Source: Rhizobiales bacterium Ga0077525
GTDB taxonomy: Bacteria; Pseudomonadota; Alphaproteobacteria; Rhizobiales; Xanthobacteraceae
Length of the DNA stretch: 64,000 nucleotides
Assembly: GCA_001464835.1 (NCBI GenBank)
Contig: LNDS01000004.1
Coordinates: 38,949 to 102,948, forward strand
Direction of reading: 5' to 3'
Every line of letters begins with the position of its first letter. The first letter of the stretch is position 1. The position numbers and the translations under genes were made by a program. Shown here piece by piece: positions 1-9,196 of the stretch. The notes beneath the pieces are model-generated. The model was not told where the DNA came from. It saw only the letters and a list, made by a program, of their open reading frames with translations, and searched no databases.

Positions 1-84
1 GCCAGCCTCTATGGCGGCGAACTGAAGCTCGGCGCCGCGCCGATTGGCGGCTTGCGGGCGGAGTTGGTGCTGCCGGCGGGATAA
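1..84 (+). CDS. C-terminal end of a sensor histidine kinase (partial)
   Basis: An open frame enters from the left edge and stops with TAA at 82-84, leaving 28 residues. The peptide LYGGELKLG followed by a short strand and LVLPAG resembles the end of a HATPase_c domain, where the last helix is followed by GG-x-(L/I)-x-(L/I) and a final strand. The ATP-binding motifs lie outside the window, so kinase identity is inferred from this tail only. It could be any two-component kinase; nothing seen indicates its partner. Confidence 0.55.
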   Translation, partial: ASLYGGELKLGAAPIGGLRAELVLPAG

Positions 85-193
85 ACGGGAGGCTACGGGG
101 CTTGCCCGTCTTTTGCCCCAATCCTCCCGTTTCGATAGAGTCCTGGTTCCGCCCGTGGGCGGGTTTGAATTTTCGATTTCCGGGGGTCTTTAA

Positions 194-685
194 ATGTCCG
201 CACTAAAATATGTCGCCATCGCCGCGATGGGTCTGTCGCTTGTCGCCTGTGCCGGCAACCCGGACGGATCGGGCCCCGGTCCGCGTGAGAACACCGGCAC
301 CTTGCTAGGCGCCGGCACCGGCGCGCTGCTCGGCGCGGCGGTCGCGGGTGGCGGCACCGGCGACCGGCTGGCCGGCGCGGCCATCGGCGGCTTGCTCGGC
401 GGCCTGATCGGCAACCGGATCGGCGCATCGCTCGATGACGAGGATAAGCGGCGGGCCTATGCCGCGCAGATGGACGCGCTCGAGCGCAGCCCATCGGGCG
501 CGCCGGTGTCGTGGAAAAACCCGGATTCCGGCCGCTACGGCACCATCGTGCCGGGCCCGGCCTATGTCCAGGCTGGCAATAACTGCCGGTCGTTCACGCA
601 TACGATCTATATCGACGGCCGGCCGCAGACCGCCCGCGGCACCGCCTGCCGCAACCCGGACGGGACCTGGACTCCGGTGAGCTAA
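194..685 (+). CDS. 17 kDa surface-antigen-like glycine-zipper lipoprotein
   Basis: 163 residues. Residues 1-19 form a lipoprotein signal peptide with lipobox LVAC, so Cys19 is the likely lipidated residue and the protein is probably anchored in the outer membrane. Residues about 35-78 are a glycine-zipper segment (repeated GAxxG and GGLxGG patterns) typical of the Rickettsia 17 kDa antigen/Omp16 family. The C-terminal part (about 100-163) is a small beta-rich domain with two cysteines (NNCRSF and GTACRN) that could pair. It stands alone between a kinase gene and an unknown gene. The role is structural or envelope-related; no enzymatic motif is visible. Confidence 0.8.
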   Translation: MSALKYVAIAAMGLSLVACAGNPDGSGPGPRENTGTLLGAGTGALLGAAVAGGGTGDRLAGAAIGGLLGGLIGNRIGASLDDEDKRRAYAAQMDALERSPSGAPVSWKNPDSGRYGTIVPGPAYVQAGNNCRSFTHTIYIDGRPQTARGTACRNPDGTWTPVS

Positions 686-768
686 ACCCGTCGGCATACT
701 TAAAGAATTCTTAAGGCAGCCGGCGTTATCAATTCCCCGTGTAGTTTCAAACGCGGGTAGAGCCGGCG

Positions 769-2175
769 ATGGCGGGCGCCGACACGATTGAACGGCTTCA
801 ATTGTTCTTGCGCGAGCTATCGCCGCAAGCGCGGGGGATGCTTATCGCCGAATTCGAGCGCAGTCTGCTGCGCGGCGACGACCTCGGCGCCGCCGATCTC
901 GTGCTGCAGGAATTGCGCCGCATAACCCGCGATCAGCGCGCCGGCGCGCCGCGCATCGGCCACAGCGCCCGGTTGTTTTTCAAGCCGCTGGAGCCGTTCC
1001 TCGTCGACGATCTCGGGCAGCATCGCCACTTGGGCCGCATCTCGCGCTCATCGCTCGATACGTTGTGGACCTGGATCGCGCGCGACGTTCTTCCCGATGA
1101 CGCCAAGGCCGTCGACAATATCGTCAACGCGGCATTGCAAGACGGCGACAGTGACAAGGCGCAATATTTCGTGCGCGCGTTTCAGGATCGCGTCGCGGTG
1201 GCGCTGACCGATCAACTGCGCGCCGCCGAAACCGACGACAAGCTACGCCGCCGCATGCTGGCGCAAATCGGCACGCAGCGCGCCGGCGAGGACGCCGCGA
1301 CCTTGAAATGCGTGCTCAATGCGCGCGACGGTTTGAGCGCGATGGCGGCGCATCTGCCGTTGCAGGTCGGCAATCTCGCCGCCAAGCAGCTCGACGAATG
1401 CCAGAGGCTGATCGAGAAAACCTCGCCGCCGACCAGCGACGTGTTTCTCTACTCGCTGCTGACGGTGATGAGCCGGCTGGCGGCGCCGTGGCAATTGATC
1501 CGATTCGGCGTCAAGGCGGCCGGCAGCGACACCGCCGCGCGAGTCGCCGAGACGCCCTATGGCGTGGCGGTGACCATCGTTCTGTCCGAACTCGAACGCC
1601 AGGTCGGCGAATTGCGCGACGATTTGCGCAGCGGCCGCGGCGTCGCGGTCGGCGCGCTGTTGAAAACCATCCACGATTCCGCGCGCGGCCTGCGCACCGA
1701 ACTCAATATGCCGGTGGACTCGAGCTGGGGCCGGGCGCTGTCCGGGCTGCGCAGTCAGATCGGCGACATGCTGCGGCTGGAAATCGACTCGATGCCGGGC
1801 CGCGTGCGGCGCCTGCTCAAGCCGCGCGGCACCGGCGACATCCGCCCGAACAGCACGATCGACGCCGACGAGGCGGCCGAGACCGAGGCATTGGTCGCCT
1901 TTGTCGGCACCTGCCGCCATTTCGCCGGCGAACTGGCCATCAACGAGATGACGCAGCGGACGTTTTCGGAACTTCAGCAGTATCTGGATAGCGCCACGCG
2001 CGGCCTGCTTGAGGCCCTGCGCGGGGCAACGCCCGGCGAGCGCAGCTTTCGCCAGTCGCAGGTCGATGTCGCGGTGCGGCTATGCGCCACGGTGTTCAGC
2101 CGCGAATACGCCGCCCAGCTCGGCAAGGCGGTCGAAGTCGCGGCGGCTGCCGACCGCAGGGCGGCGAAAGCCTAA
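769..2175 (+). CDS. conserved hypothetical protein, mostly alpha-helical
   Basis: 468 residues without a signal peptide or membrane segment, so probably cytoplasmic. I do not recognise a named domain. The sequence is rich in Ala, Leu, Arg and Glu and looks helical throughout, with no nucleotide-binding, metal or DNA-binding motif that I can point to. ATG at 769 follows a weak purine-rich stretch; codon use matches the neighbouring core genes, which argues for a genuine gene. It precedes the cytochrome c maturation operon by 173 bp, too far to assume co-transcription. No function is assigned. Confidence 0.75.
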   Translation: MAGADTIERLQLFLRELSPQARGMLIAEFERSLLRGDDLGAADLVLQELRRITRDQRAGAPRIGHSARLFFKPLEPFLVDDLGQHRHLGRISRSSLDTLWTWIARDVLPDDAKAVDNIVNAALQDGDSDKAQYFVRAFQDRVAVALTDQLRAAETDDKLRRRMLAQIGTQRAGEDAATLKCVLNARDGLSAMAAHLPLQVGNLAAKQLDECQRLIEKTSPPTSDVFLYSLLTVMSRLAAPWQLIRFGVKAAGSDTAARVAETPYGVAVTIVLSELERQVGELRDDLRSGRGVAVGALLKTIHDSARGLRTELNMPVDSSWGRALSGLRSQIGDMLRLEIDSMPGRVRRLLKPRGTGDIRPNSTIDADEAAETEALVAFVGTCRHFAGELAINEMTQRTFSELQQYLDSATRGLLEALRGATPGERSFRQSQVDVAVRLCATVFSREYAAQLGKAVEVAAAADRRAAKA

Positions 2176-2348
2176 GCCGACCGCAAAAACGCCAAGGCTG
2201 ACCGCAAAGTCCGTGGGAAGCCTCGGTTTATGCGGTTTTCCCCGTCGATCCGCGCCATTTGATCTTGCTCATTGCCGCCATGATTGCGGCTATGTATCCC
2301 CTCGCAGGCTGTTGTTCTTAACGGCTGTAAAGTGGATACTTTCGCCTC

Positions 2349-3482
2349 ATGACCCTTTGGCTGGCCCTTGCGCTGATGACCGCGGCGGCGATTTTCGCCG
2401 TGCTGTGGCCACTTGGCCGGCGGACAGCGGCAGCGGGCGGCAGCGACATCGCCGTCTATCGCGACCAACTCGATGAAATCGCCCGCGACCGGACCTCCGG
2501 CCTGATCGGCGAAGCCGAGGCGGAAGCCGCCAAAGTCGAGGTGTCGCGCCGGCTGATCGGCGCCGCCGATGTGGCCGACGCCGATAAATCCGCGAGCGGC
2601 CGGTCGCCGCTGTGGCGCCGCCGCGCGACCGCGATTGCCGGCCTGGTGCTGCTGCCGGTGGGCACCACCGCGCTGTATTTGGCGATCGGTTCGCCGCAAT
2701 TGCCGGGCCAGCCGCTGGCCGCGCGCATGGCCGCGGTGCAGCAGGACCGTTCGCTCCAGACCTTGATCGGCCAGGTCGAGGCGCATCTCGAGCGCAATCC
2801 GAACGACGCGCGCGGATATGAAGTGATCGCGCCGGTCTATCTTCGGCTTGGCCGTTTCAGCGACGCGGTGAATGCGCGCCGCAAATTGTTGGCGCTGTCC
2901 GGCGAAACCGCCGAGCGGCAAGCCGATCTCGGCGAGGCGCTGGCCGCGGCCGGCAATGGTGTCATCACGGTCGAGGCGAAGGCGGCGTTCGAGCGCGCGC
3001 TGGTGCTCGATCCGGCCGATCTGAAAGCCAAGTTCTTTATCGGCGTCGCCGCCGAGCAGGATGGCGACAAGCCAAAGGCCGCGGCGATCTGGACTGGCAT
3101 GCTGAAAGATGCGCCGCCGGATGCGCCATGGGCGCCGGTGGTGCGCGAATCGCTTGTGCGTGTTGGCGTGACGCCTCCGTCGCCGACAGCGCCACCGATC
3201 GCGGGCATGGCCGCGCCGAGCGCGTCCGACGTCGCCGCTGCTTCAGGCATGAGCGAACAGGATCGCGGCGACATGATCCGCGGCATGGTGGCGCGGCTCG
3301 CCGACAGGCTTAAAGAGGACGGCAACGATCTCGAAGGCTGGCAGCGTCTGCTGCGCGCCTATATGGTGCTAGGCGACCGCGATAAAGCGACCGCAGCAGC
3401 CGGCGACGCCAAAAAGGCCCTGGCCGGCAATCCGGACAAGCTGCGCCAGATCGGCGACACGATCAAAAGCATGGGGCTCTAG
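2349..3482 (+). CDS. ccmI: cytochrome c biogenesis protein CcmI (CycH)
   Basis: 377 residues. An N-terminal membrane helix (about 2-20) is followed by a cytoplasmic stretch, a second membrane helix near residues 95-115 and a periplasmic TPR-like region to the end. This is the layout of CcmI/CycH, which holds apocytochrome c and presents it to the CcmFH haem lyase in the System I maturation pathway. It is the first gene of a ccmI-ccmE-ccmF-ccmH run; ccmE begins 3 nt after its stop, implying one transcript. The order matches the rhizobial cycHJKL operon. Length is in the usual range for alphaproteobacterial CcmI. Confidence 0.93.
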   Translation: MTLWLALALMTAAAIFAVLWPLGRRTAAAGGSDIAVYRDQLDEIARDRTSGLIGEAEAEAAKVEVSRRLIGAADVADADKSASGRSPLWRRRATAIAGLVLLPVGTTALYLAIGSPQLPGQPLAARMAAVQQDRSLQTLIGQVEAHLERNPNDARGYEVIAPVYLRLGRFSDAVNARRKLLALSGETAERQADLGEALAAAGNGVITVEAKAAFERALVLDPADLKAKFFIGVAAEQDGDKPKAAAIWTGMLKDAPPDAPWAPVVRESLVRVGVTPPSPTAPPIAGMAAPSASDVAAASGMSEQDRGDMIRGMVARLADRLKEDGNDLEGWQRLLRAYMVLGDRDKATAAAGDAKKALAGNPDKLRQIGDTIKSMGL

Positions 3483-3485
3483 ACG

Positions 3486-3959
3486 GTGACGCGCAAGCAA
3501 CGACGTTTGATCCTGATCGGCGGCAGCCTCGGCGTGCTGGCGATTGCCGCCGTGCTGGTGCTGAGCGCGCTCAGCGACTCGATCGTGTTTTTCAATTCGC
3601 CGACCGACATCGTGCAGAAGCAGTTGAAGGCCGGCACCCGCATCCGCGTCGGCGGACTGGTCAAGCCCGGCTCGCTGGAGCGCGGCGAGAAGTTGAACGT
3701 CCGTTTCGCGGTTACCGACGGCAATCACGACATCGCGGTGCGCTATCAGGGCATCGTGCCAGACCTGTTCCGCGAAGGGCAGGGCGTCGTCACCGAGGGC
3801 AAGATTGAAGCTGACGGTTCGTTCGTCGCCGACAGCGTGCTGGCTAAGCATGACGAAAATTACATGCCGCGCGAGGTTGTCGATGCGCTGAAGCAGAGCG
3901 GGCGCTGGCAGGAGGGCGAGATGAAGACCGACGCGCATGTCGTGAGCAAACCGCAATGA
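3486..3959 (+). CDS. ccmE: haem chaperone CcmE (CycJ)
   Basis: 157 residues, GTG start. One N-terminal membrane anchor (about 8-28) precedes a periplasmic OB-fold domain. The family signature is present near the C-terminus: His122 within AKHDENYMP, the residue that binds haem covalently in CcmE, and Tyr126, which helps coordinate the iron. CcmE receives haem from CcmC and delivers it to CcmF. The gene overlaps ccmF by 4 nt (ATGA), so the two are translationally coupled. Nothing is missing relative to the family. Confidence 0.96.
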   Translation: MTRKQRRLILIGGSLGVLAIAAVLVLSALSDSIVFFNSPTDIVQKQLKAGTRIRVGGLVKPGSLERGEKLNVRFAVTDGNHDIAVRYQGIVPDLFREGQGVVTEGKIEADGSFVADSVLAKHDENYMPREVVDALKQSGRWQEGEMKTDAHVVSKPQ

Positions 3960-5950
3960 TCCCCGAACTCGGCCATTACGCATTGGTGTTGGCGCTGGCG
4001 CTGGGCATCGTCCAGGCGGTGGCGCCGCTCATCGGCGCGTTGCAGCGCGACACGGCGCTGATGCGGCTGGCCACCTCGACCGCGATCATGCAATTCGTCT
4101 TCGTTGCGCTGTCGTTCGCGGCCTTGACCGCCTGTTACGTCACGTCGGATTTCTCGGTCGTCAATGTGATCGAGAATTCGCACTCGATGATGCCGCTGAT
4201 TTATAAATTCACCAGCGTCTGGGGCAATCACGAAGGCTCGATGCTGCTGTGGGTTCTGATCCTGGCGATGTTCGGCGCATCGGTGGCTGCGTTCGGCGGC
4301 AATCTGCCGACGACCTTGAAGGCCAATGTGCTGGCGGTGCAGTCGTGGATCGCCTGCACCTTCTATCTCTTTATACTTCTGACCTCGAACCCGTTCCTGC
4401 GCGTGGCGCAGCCGCCGTTCGAGGGCCGCGATCTCAATCCGATCCTGCAGGATATCGGCCTCGCGGTGCACCCGCCGTTGTTGTATCTCGGCTATGTCGG
4501 CTTCTCCATTTCCTTCTCCTTCGCTATCGCGGCGTTGATCGAAGGCCGCATCGACGCCGCCTGGGCGCGCTGGGTGCGGCCGTGGACGCTCGCCGCGTGG
4601 ATGTTTCTCACCGTCGGCATCGCCATGGGTTCGTACTGGGCTTACTATGAACTCGGCTGGGGGGGCTTCTGGTTCTGGGATCCGGTGGAAAATGCGTCGC
4701 TGATGCCGTGGATCGCCGGCACCGCGCTGCTGCACTCTGCCGTGGTGATGGAAAAGCGCAACGCGCTGAAAGTCTGGACGCTGCTACTCGCGATCCTCGC
4801 CTTCTCGCTGTCGCTGATCGGCACGTTCCTGGTGCGCTCCGGCGTGCTGACCTCGGTGCATACATTCGCCAGCGATCCGTCGCGCGGCGTGTTTATCTTG
4901 ATGATCCTGATCTTCTTCATCGGCGGCGGGTTGGCTCTGTTTGCCTGGCGCGCGCCGCTGCTGAAACAGGGCGGTCTGTTCGCGCCGGTGTCGCGCGAAG
5001 GCGCGCTGGTGTTCAACAACCTGTTCCTGACAACGGCTTGTCTCACCGTCTTCGTCGGCACTTTGTATCCGCTGGCGCTGGAAGCGGTCACCGGCGAGAA
5101 GATTTCTGTCGGCGCGCCGTTCTTTAACCTGACGTTCGGCCCGCTGTTCATTCCTTTGATGTTTGTCATGCCGTTCGGCCCGCTGCTGGCGTGGAAGCGC
5201 GGCGATGTCCTTGGCGTGGCGCAACGGCTGATGGCGGCTTTCGCCATAGGGCTTATCGCTATCGCGGCGAGCTTTGCCGCCATGGGTATGAGTTCGGTGC
5301 TGGCGCCGTTCGGCATTGGCCTGGCGTTCTACGTGATGGCCGGTTCTCTGGTCGATCTGGTCGAGCGCACCGGACTGTTCCGCATGCCGATGGCGACCGT
5401 GCGCGCGCGCGCCGCCGGCCTGCCGCGTTCGGTGTGGGGCACGGCGCTCGCGCATTTTGGCATGGCGGTGACATTGCTCGGCATTGTTTGCGCCACCACC
5501 TGGGGCGAGGAGCGCATCGTCGCGCTCAAGCAGGGGCAGAGCGTGACGTTGTCCGGCTACGACCTCAGGTTCGATGGCATGGTGCAGCGGACCGGGCCGA
5601 ATTTCCGCGAACTGGCCGCGACCTTCACCGCGGGTAGCGGCGGCGTCGCTATCGGCGCCATGGAGCCGTCGAAGCGCAGCTTCGTCGCGCGCAATTCATC
5701 GACCTCCGAAGCGGCGCTGCTGACGCGCGGCTTCAGCCAACTCTATCTGTCGCTCGGCGATGTCAACGAAGACGGCTCGGTGGCGATCCGGGTGTACTTC
5801 AAGCCGCTGGTGCTGTTGATCTGGCTCGGGTCGCTGGTCATGGCGCTCGGCGGTGCGCTGTCATTGTCCGACCGGCGCCTGCGCGTCGGCGCGCCGAAGC
5901 CGGCGAAGAAATCGGCTGCCAAGCCGTCAACGCTGCAGCCGGCGGAGTAG
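3956..5950 (+). CDS. ccmF: haem lyase subunit CcmF (CycK)
   Basis: 664 residues with many membrane helices. The tryptophan-rich WWD haem-handling signature [18 protein letters not shown] lies near residue 230, and His residues typical of the family (for example HPPLLYLGY, about residue 172) flank it. CcmF takes haem from CcmE and, with CcmH, attaches it to apocytochrome c in the periplasm. The start overlaps the ccmE stop as ATGA; ccmH follows after 6 nt. Full length for the family. Confidence 0.97.
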   Translation: MIPELGHYALVLALALGIVQAVAPLIGALQRDTALMRLATSTAIMQFVFVALSFAALTACYVTSDFSVVNVIENSHSMMPLIYKFTSVWGNHEGSMLLWVLILAMFGASVAAFGGNLPTTLKANVLAVQSWIACTFYLFILLTSNPFLRVAQPPFEGRDLNPILQDIGLAVHPPLLYLGYVGFSISFSFAIAALIEGRIDAAWARWVRPWTLAAWMFLTVGIAMGSYWAYYELGWGGFWFWDPVENASLMPWIAGTALLHSAVVMEKRNALKVWTLLLAILAFSLSLIGTFLVRSGVLTSVHTFASDPSRGVFILMILIFFIGGGLALFAWRAPLLKQGGLFAPVSREGALVFNNLFLTTACLTVFVGTLYPLALEAVTGEKISVGAPFFNLTFGPLFIPLMFVMPFGPLLAWKRGDVLGVAQRLMAAFAIGLIAIAASFAAMGMSSVLAPFGIGLAFYVMAGSLVDLVERTGLFRMPMATVRARAAGLPRSVWGTALAHFGMAVTLLGIVCATTWGEERIVALKQGQSVTLSGYDLRFDGMVQRTGPNFRELAATFTAGSGGVAIGAMEPSKRSFVARNSSTSEAALLTRGFSQLYLSLGDVNEDGSVAIRVYFKPLVLLIWLGSLVMALGGALSLSDRRLRVGAPKPAKKSAAKPSTLQPAE

Positions 5951-5956
5951 GGCGAC

Positions 5957-6415
5957 ATGCGCATCATCGCGCTCATCTGCCTGTTCGTTGCGCTGCTGCT
6001 GCCCCAGCCTGTGCTTGCCGTCACGCCGGACGAAATTCTGAAAGACCCCGTGCTGGAGCAGCGCGCGCGCGTCCTTTCGCAAGAGCTGCGCTGCATGGTG
6101 TGCCAGAACCAGTCAATCGACGATTCCGATGCGCCGCTCGCCAAGGATTTGCGCATGCTGGTGCGAGAGCGGCTGGTCAAAGGCGACAGCGACCGCCAGG
6201 TGCTCGATTATCTGGTGTCGCGCTACGGCGCCTTCGTGCTGCTGAAGCCGCCTCTAGAAATTTCGACGCTGCTGCTGTGGGGCCTGCCGCCACTGGCCTT
6301 GCTCTCCGGCATCGTCATGCTGCTCGCGATGGCACGGCGGCGCAAGGCGGTGGTTCTGGACACCCCGGCACTCAGCACCGACGAGCAGCGCCGGCTGCGC
6401 AAGCTCGCTGAGTGA
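5957..6415 (+). CDS. ccmH: apocytochrome thiol oxidoreductase CcmH (CycL)
   Basis: 152 residues. Signal peptide at 1-21, a periplasmic domain with the redox motif LRCMVC (Cys46-x2-Cys49), and one C-terminal membrane helix (about 103-122). This is the short form (E. coli CcmH N-terminal half, rhizobial CycL), which reduces the CXXCH cysteines of apocytochrome c; the TPR half is supplied by the separate CcmI encoded upstream. It is the last gene of the cytochrome c maturation operon. Confidence 0.95.
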   Translation: MRIIALICLFVALLLPQPVLAVTPDEILKDPVLEQRARVLSQELRCMVCQNQSIDDSDAPLAKDLRMLVRERLVKGDSDRQVLDYLVSRYGAFVLLKPPLEISTLLLWGLPPLALLSGIVMLLAMARRRKAVVLDTPALSTDEQRRLRKLAE

Positions 6416-6572
6416 CTAAGTTATTGTAAAATATTGATAATTTCTTCTCTATCATTTCCCCCACCTTACCGAAGTTTAATCCCCCCGACAGGACGCTGTA
6501 AGGGTCGTCACCCCATCTTGTGGTTCGAAACGGCGCGTCGCGCGCCTCCCGAATTGAGATGGAGATTTTCCG

Positions 6573-8126
6573 ATGAACCCGAGCGTTTCCCCCGCTCCCC
6601 AGACTCCGAAGAAAAGCCGCGTGCTGTCCGCCCGCCGCGTCATTCTGCTCGCAACCACGATTGCCGGTCTCGGCGCCGCCGCTCTCGTCGTCGCCCCCGG
6701 CTTCAATCTGCAAGGCACTTATTCGCCCGCGCAGGCGCAGAACCTCACCGAGCAGGCTAAAAAGCTGCCGGCACCGATCGGCTTTGCCGATATCGTCGCC
6801 AAGGTGAAGCCGGCAGTCATGTCGGTCCGCGTCAAGGTCGGCGAACAGCAGACCACGGGCACGGGCGGCGAGAACATGGAAAATGTCCCGCCGCAACTGC
6901 GCGAGTTCTTCCGCCGCTTCGGCGGCCCAGAGGGAATGCCGCAGCAGCGCGGTCCGCGCGGTGGTGGCCGCGGTCAGGTGACCGGCCAGGGTTCGGGCTT
7001 CTTCATTTCGGCTGACGGCTTTGCCGTAACAAACAATCACGTCGTCGAAAAAGCCGAGAGCGTCGAAGTCACCACTGACGATGGCAAAATCCACACCGCC
7101 AAGGTGATCGGCACCGATCCGCGCACCGATCTCGCTCTCATCAAAGTCGAAGGCGGCTCGTTCCCTTACGTCAATCTCGCAGGCACCCCGCCGCGTATCG
7201 GCGACTGGGTGATCGCGGTCGGCAATCCTTTTGGCTTGGGTGGTTCGGTCACCGCCGGCATCGTGTCGGCGCGCGGCCGTGACATCGGCGCCGGCGCCTA
7301 TGACGACTTCATCCAGATCGACGCGCCGGTGAACAAGGGCAATTCCGGCGGGCCGACGTTCGACACCGAAGGCAATGTGATCGGCGTCAACACGGCGATC
7401 TTCTCGCCGTCGGGCGGTTCGGTCGGCATTGCGTTCGCCATTCCCTCCGACACCGTGAAGTCGGTTGTGACCCAGCTCAAGGATCACGGCACTGTCACCC
7501 GCGGATGGATCGGCGTTCAGATCCAGCCGGTGACGCCCGACATCGCCGAAAGTCTCGGCCTCAAGAAGGTGACGGGCGCTTTAGTCGCCGAGCCGCAGGC
7601 CGACGGTCCGGCGAAGAAGGCCGGCATCGAGGCCGGTGACGTCATCACCGCCGTCAATGGCGAGGAAGTGAAGGACGCCCGCGATCTAGCCAAGAAGATC
7701 GGCGCGCTGCCGCCGAAGGCCAACGTCAAGCTCACCGTGCTGCACAACGGTGCGGAGAAGACGGTGTCTTTGGCGCTCGGCGAATTGCCGAACAGCCAGG
7801 AAGCGCGAGTGACACCCGATGGCCGCGAAGGCAACGGTGTCGATATGGGTAAGCTCGGCCTGACTTTGGCTCCCGCCGCGCGCGTTGCCGGTGCGGGCAG
7901 CGAAGGCGTCGTGGTCACCGGTGTCGACTCATCGGGCGCGGCCGCCGAGAAGGGCTTCGCCACGGGCGACATCATCCTTGAAGTCGCAGGCAAGGTCGTC
8001 TCGACACCCGCCGATGTGCGCAACGCCCTGAGCGGCGCGCGGACCGGCGGCAAGCGGACTGTCCTGCTGCGCGTCAAGAAAGGCCAGAACACCCGCTTCG
8101 TCGCGCTGCCGGTCGGCAATGGTTGA
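6573..8126 (+). CDS. degP: periplasmic serine protease DegP/HtrA (Do family)
   Basis: 517 residues. Membrane-targeting N-terminus (about 22-43, processing probably near the AQA at 55), a trypsin-like protease domain with the triad His156 (TNNHVV), Asp186 (RTDLAL) and Ser258 (GNSGGP), then two PDZ domains (about 300-400 and 415-515). DegP degrades or refolds damaged envelope proteins. A Gly/Arg/Gln-rich insert near residues 110-133 lies in the region of the LA loop. ATG at 6573 follows GGAGATTTTCCG. It lies 157 bp after ccmH, with AT-rich DNA at 6419-6460 that may hold its own promoter; no specific promoter motif was confirmed. Confidence 0.96.
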   Translation: MNPSVSPAPQTPKKSRVLSARRVILLATTIAGLGAAALVVAPGFNLQGTYSPAQAQNLTEQAKKLPAPIGFADIVAKVKPAVMSVRVKVGEQQTTGTGGENMENVPPQLREFFRRFGGPEGMPQQRGPRGGGRGQVTGQGSGFFISADGFAVTNNHVVEKAESVEVTTDDGKIHTAKVIGTDPRTDLALIKVEGGSFPYVNLAGTPPRIGDWVIAVGNPFGLGGSVTAGIVSARGRDIGAGAYDDFIQIDAPVNKGNSGGPTFDTEGNVIGVNTAIFSPSGGSVGIAFAIPSDTVKSVVTQLKDHGTVTRGWIGVQIQPVTPDIAESLGLKKVTGALVAEPQADGPAKKAGIEAGDVITAVNGEEVKDARDLAKKIGALPPKANVKLTVLHNGAEKTVSLALGELPNSQEARVTPDGREGNGVDMGKLGLTLAPAARVAGAGSEGVVVTGVDSSGAAAEKGFATGDIILEVAGKVVSTPADVRNALSGARTGGKRTVLLRVKKGQNTRFVALPVGNG

Positions 8127-8182
8127 GGAGCTTGAGGTCGGACCGCGGGCAATCGTCGCCCCCGCCAGCGGTTCAGCCTCAC

Positions 8183-8207
8183 CGGGACGGGCCCCGAGCC
8201 CGTCCCG
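8183..8207. terminator. hairpin downstream of degP
   Basis: A perfect 10-bp inverted repeat (CGGGACGGGC / GCCCGTCCCG) around a 5-nt loop CCCGA, 56 bp after the degP stop, followed by ACTTATT rather than a clear U tract. It may be a terminator or mRNA-stabilising structure; it could also be a copy of an intergenic repeat family, which needs a genome-wide search. Confidence 0.45.
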
Positions 8208-8286
8208 ACTTATTCCGCCAGCGCGGGTAGTGCTGGCGAGCAAGCTTCACCCTGGCAACCGTCGCCCCCGCCGGGGTGGGGTCGTT

Positions 8287-8319
8287 GAGGGGGTGGCAGG
8301 CTAGTCCCGCCACCCCCTC
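8287..8319. terminator. second hairpin between degP and the response regulator
   Basis: A perfect 11-bp inverted repeat (GAGGGGGTGGC / GCCACCCCCTC) with an 11-nt loop. There is no U tract on either side, so simple intrinsic termination is uncertain; transcript stabilisation or attenuation ahead of the two-component pair is equally possible. Confidence 0.4.
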
Positions 8320-8515
8320 GCGTACGACGCGACAGAAGGCGGCCGGCAACACGCATAACGGGGTGACGACGCTTTCAATGACAGGACGGGAGGTTCTGGC
8401 GGGCTTTGCGCCACCGAATCGACTGGAAATGGTGTACCCGATGGCTACTTATGCAGAGAATTACGGGCAACGCCCGAGCGGCAGGTCAAGCGATGCGCAA
8501 CCGGATCGGGTCACC

Positions 8516-9196
8516 ATGCGGCTTCTGATCATCGAGGACGACCGCGACGCGGCCGACTACCTGGTGAAAGCGTTTCGTGAGGTCGGTCACGTCGCCGATG
8601 CAGCGCATAACGGCGAAGACGGCCTCGCGCACGCGCTTGACGGCCAGTATGACGTGCTGATCGTCGATCGCATGCTGCCCAAGCTCGACGGATTGATGGT
8701 GATCGGCACTCTGCGCGGCAAGGGCATCGAGACCCCGGCACTTATTCTCTCCGCGCTCGGCCAGGTCGACGACCGGGTCAAAGGTCTTCGTGCCGGTGGC
8801 GACGATTACCTGCCGAAGCCTTATTCATTCTCCGAACTTCTGGCGCGCGTCGAAGTACTGGCGCGCCGCCGCGGCGGCCGTAACGAAGAGACCGAACTGC
8901 GCGTCGGCAACCTGCATCTCGACCGGCTGTCGCACTCGGTACGGCGCGGCGACGAAGAAATCACCTTGCAGCCGCGCGAATTCCGTCTGCTCGAATATCT
9001 CATGCAGCATGCCGGTCAGGTCGTGACCCGCACGATGCTTCTGGAAAACGTCTGGGATTATCACTTCGACCCGCAAACCAACGTCATCGACGTTCACATC
9101 TCGCGTTTGCGCTCGAAAATCGATAAAGGTTTCTCCCAGCCGCTTTTGCATACCATTCGCGGCACGGGGTACATGATCCGTGACGGCGCTCGGTAA
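8516..9196 (+). CDS. OmpR-family response regulator
   Basis: 226 residues from ATG 8516. Receiver domain about 1-115 with acidic pocket Glu8-Asp9, phospho-acceptor Asp51 (DVLIVDRMLP), Ser79 and Lys101 (YLPKPYS); winged-helix trans_reg_C DNA-binding domain about 130-225. The start was chosen because MRLLIIEDD begins the first receiver strand exactly; the upstream frame is open but carries no domain. It overlaps the kinase gene by 17 nt, so the two are co-expressed. The same pair lies beside degP and glnE in related rhizobia as I recall, but the input signal is unknown. Confidence 0.93.
   Translation: MRLLIIEDDRDAADYLVKAFREVGHVADAAHNGEDGLAHALDGQYDVLIVDRMLPKLDGLMVIGTLRGKGIETPALILSALGQVDDRVKGLRAGGDDYLPKPYSFSELLARVEVLARRRGGRNEETELRVGNLHLDRLSHSVRRGDEEITLQPREFRLLEYLMQHAGQVVTRTMLLENVWDYHFDPQTNVIDVHISRLRSKIDKGFSQPLLHTIRGTGYMIRDGAR

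Larger units (their letters stand above)
8127..8515. other. 389-bp intergenic region with two perfect hairpins
   Basis: No convincing gene is seen. The stretch holds two strong GC-rich stem-loops (8183-8207 and 8287-8319) after degP, then about 200 bp leading to the response regulator. The regulator frame is open through 8276-8515, but translation from GTG 8276 would add a low-complexity tail ahead of the receiver domain, so I treat it as leader. An in-frame ATG at 8441 cannot be fully excluded as an alternative start. Confidence 0.6.

Noticed and set aside
703..712. Palindrome AAGAATTCTT before the gene at 769
   Set aside because: Only 10 bp and containing a common restriction palindrome; no supporting regulator or spacing, so not called as an operator.
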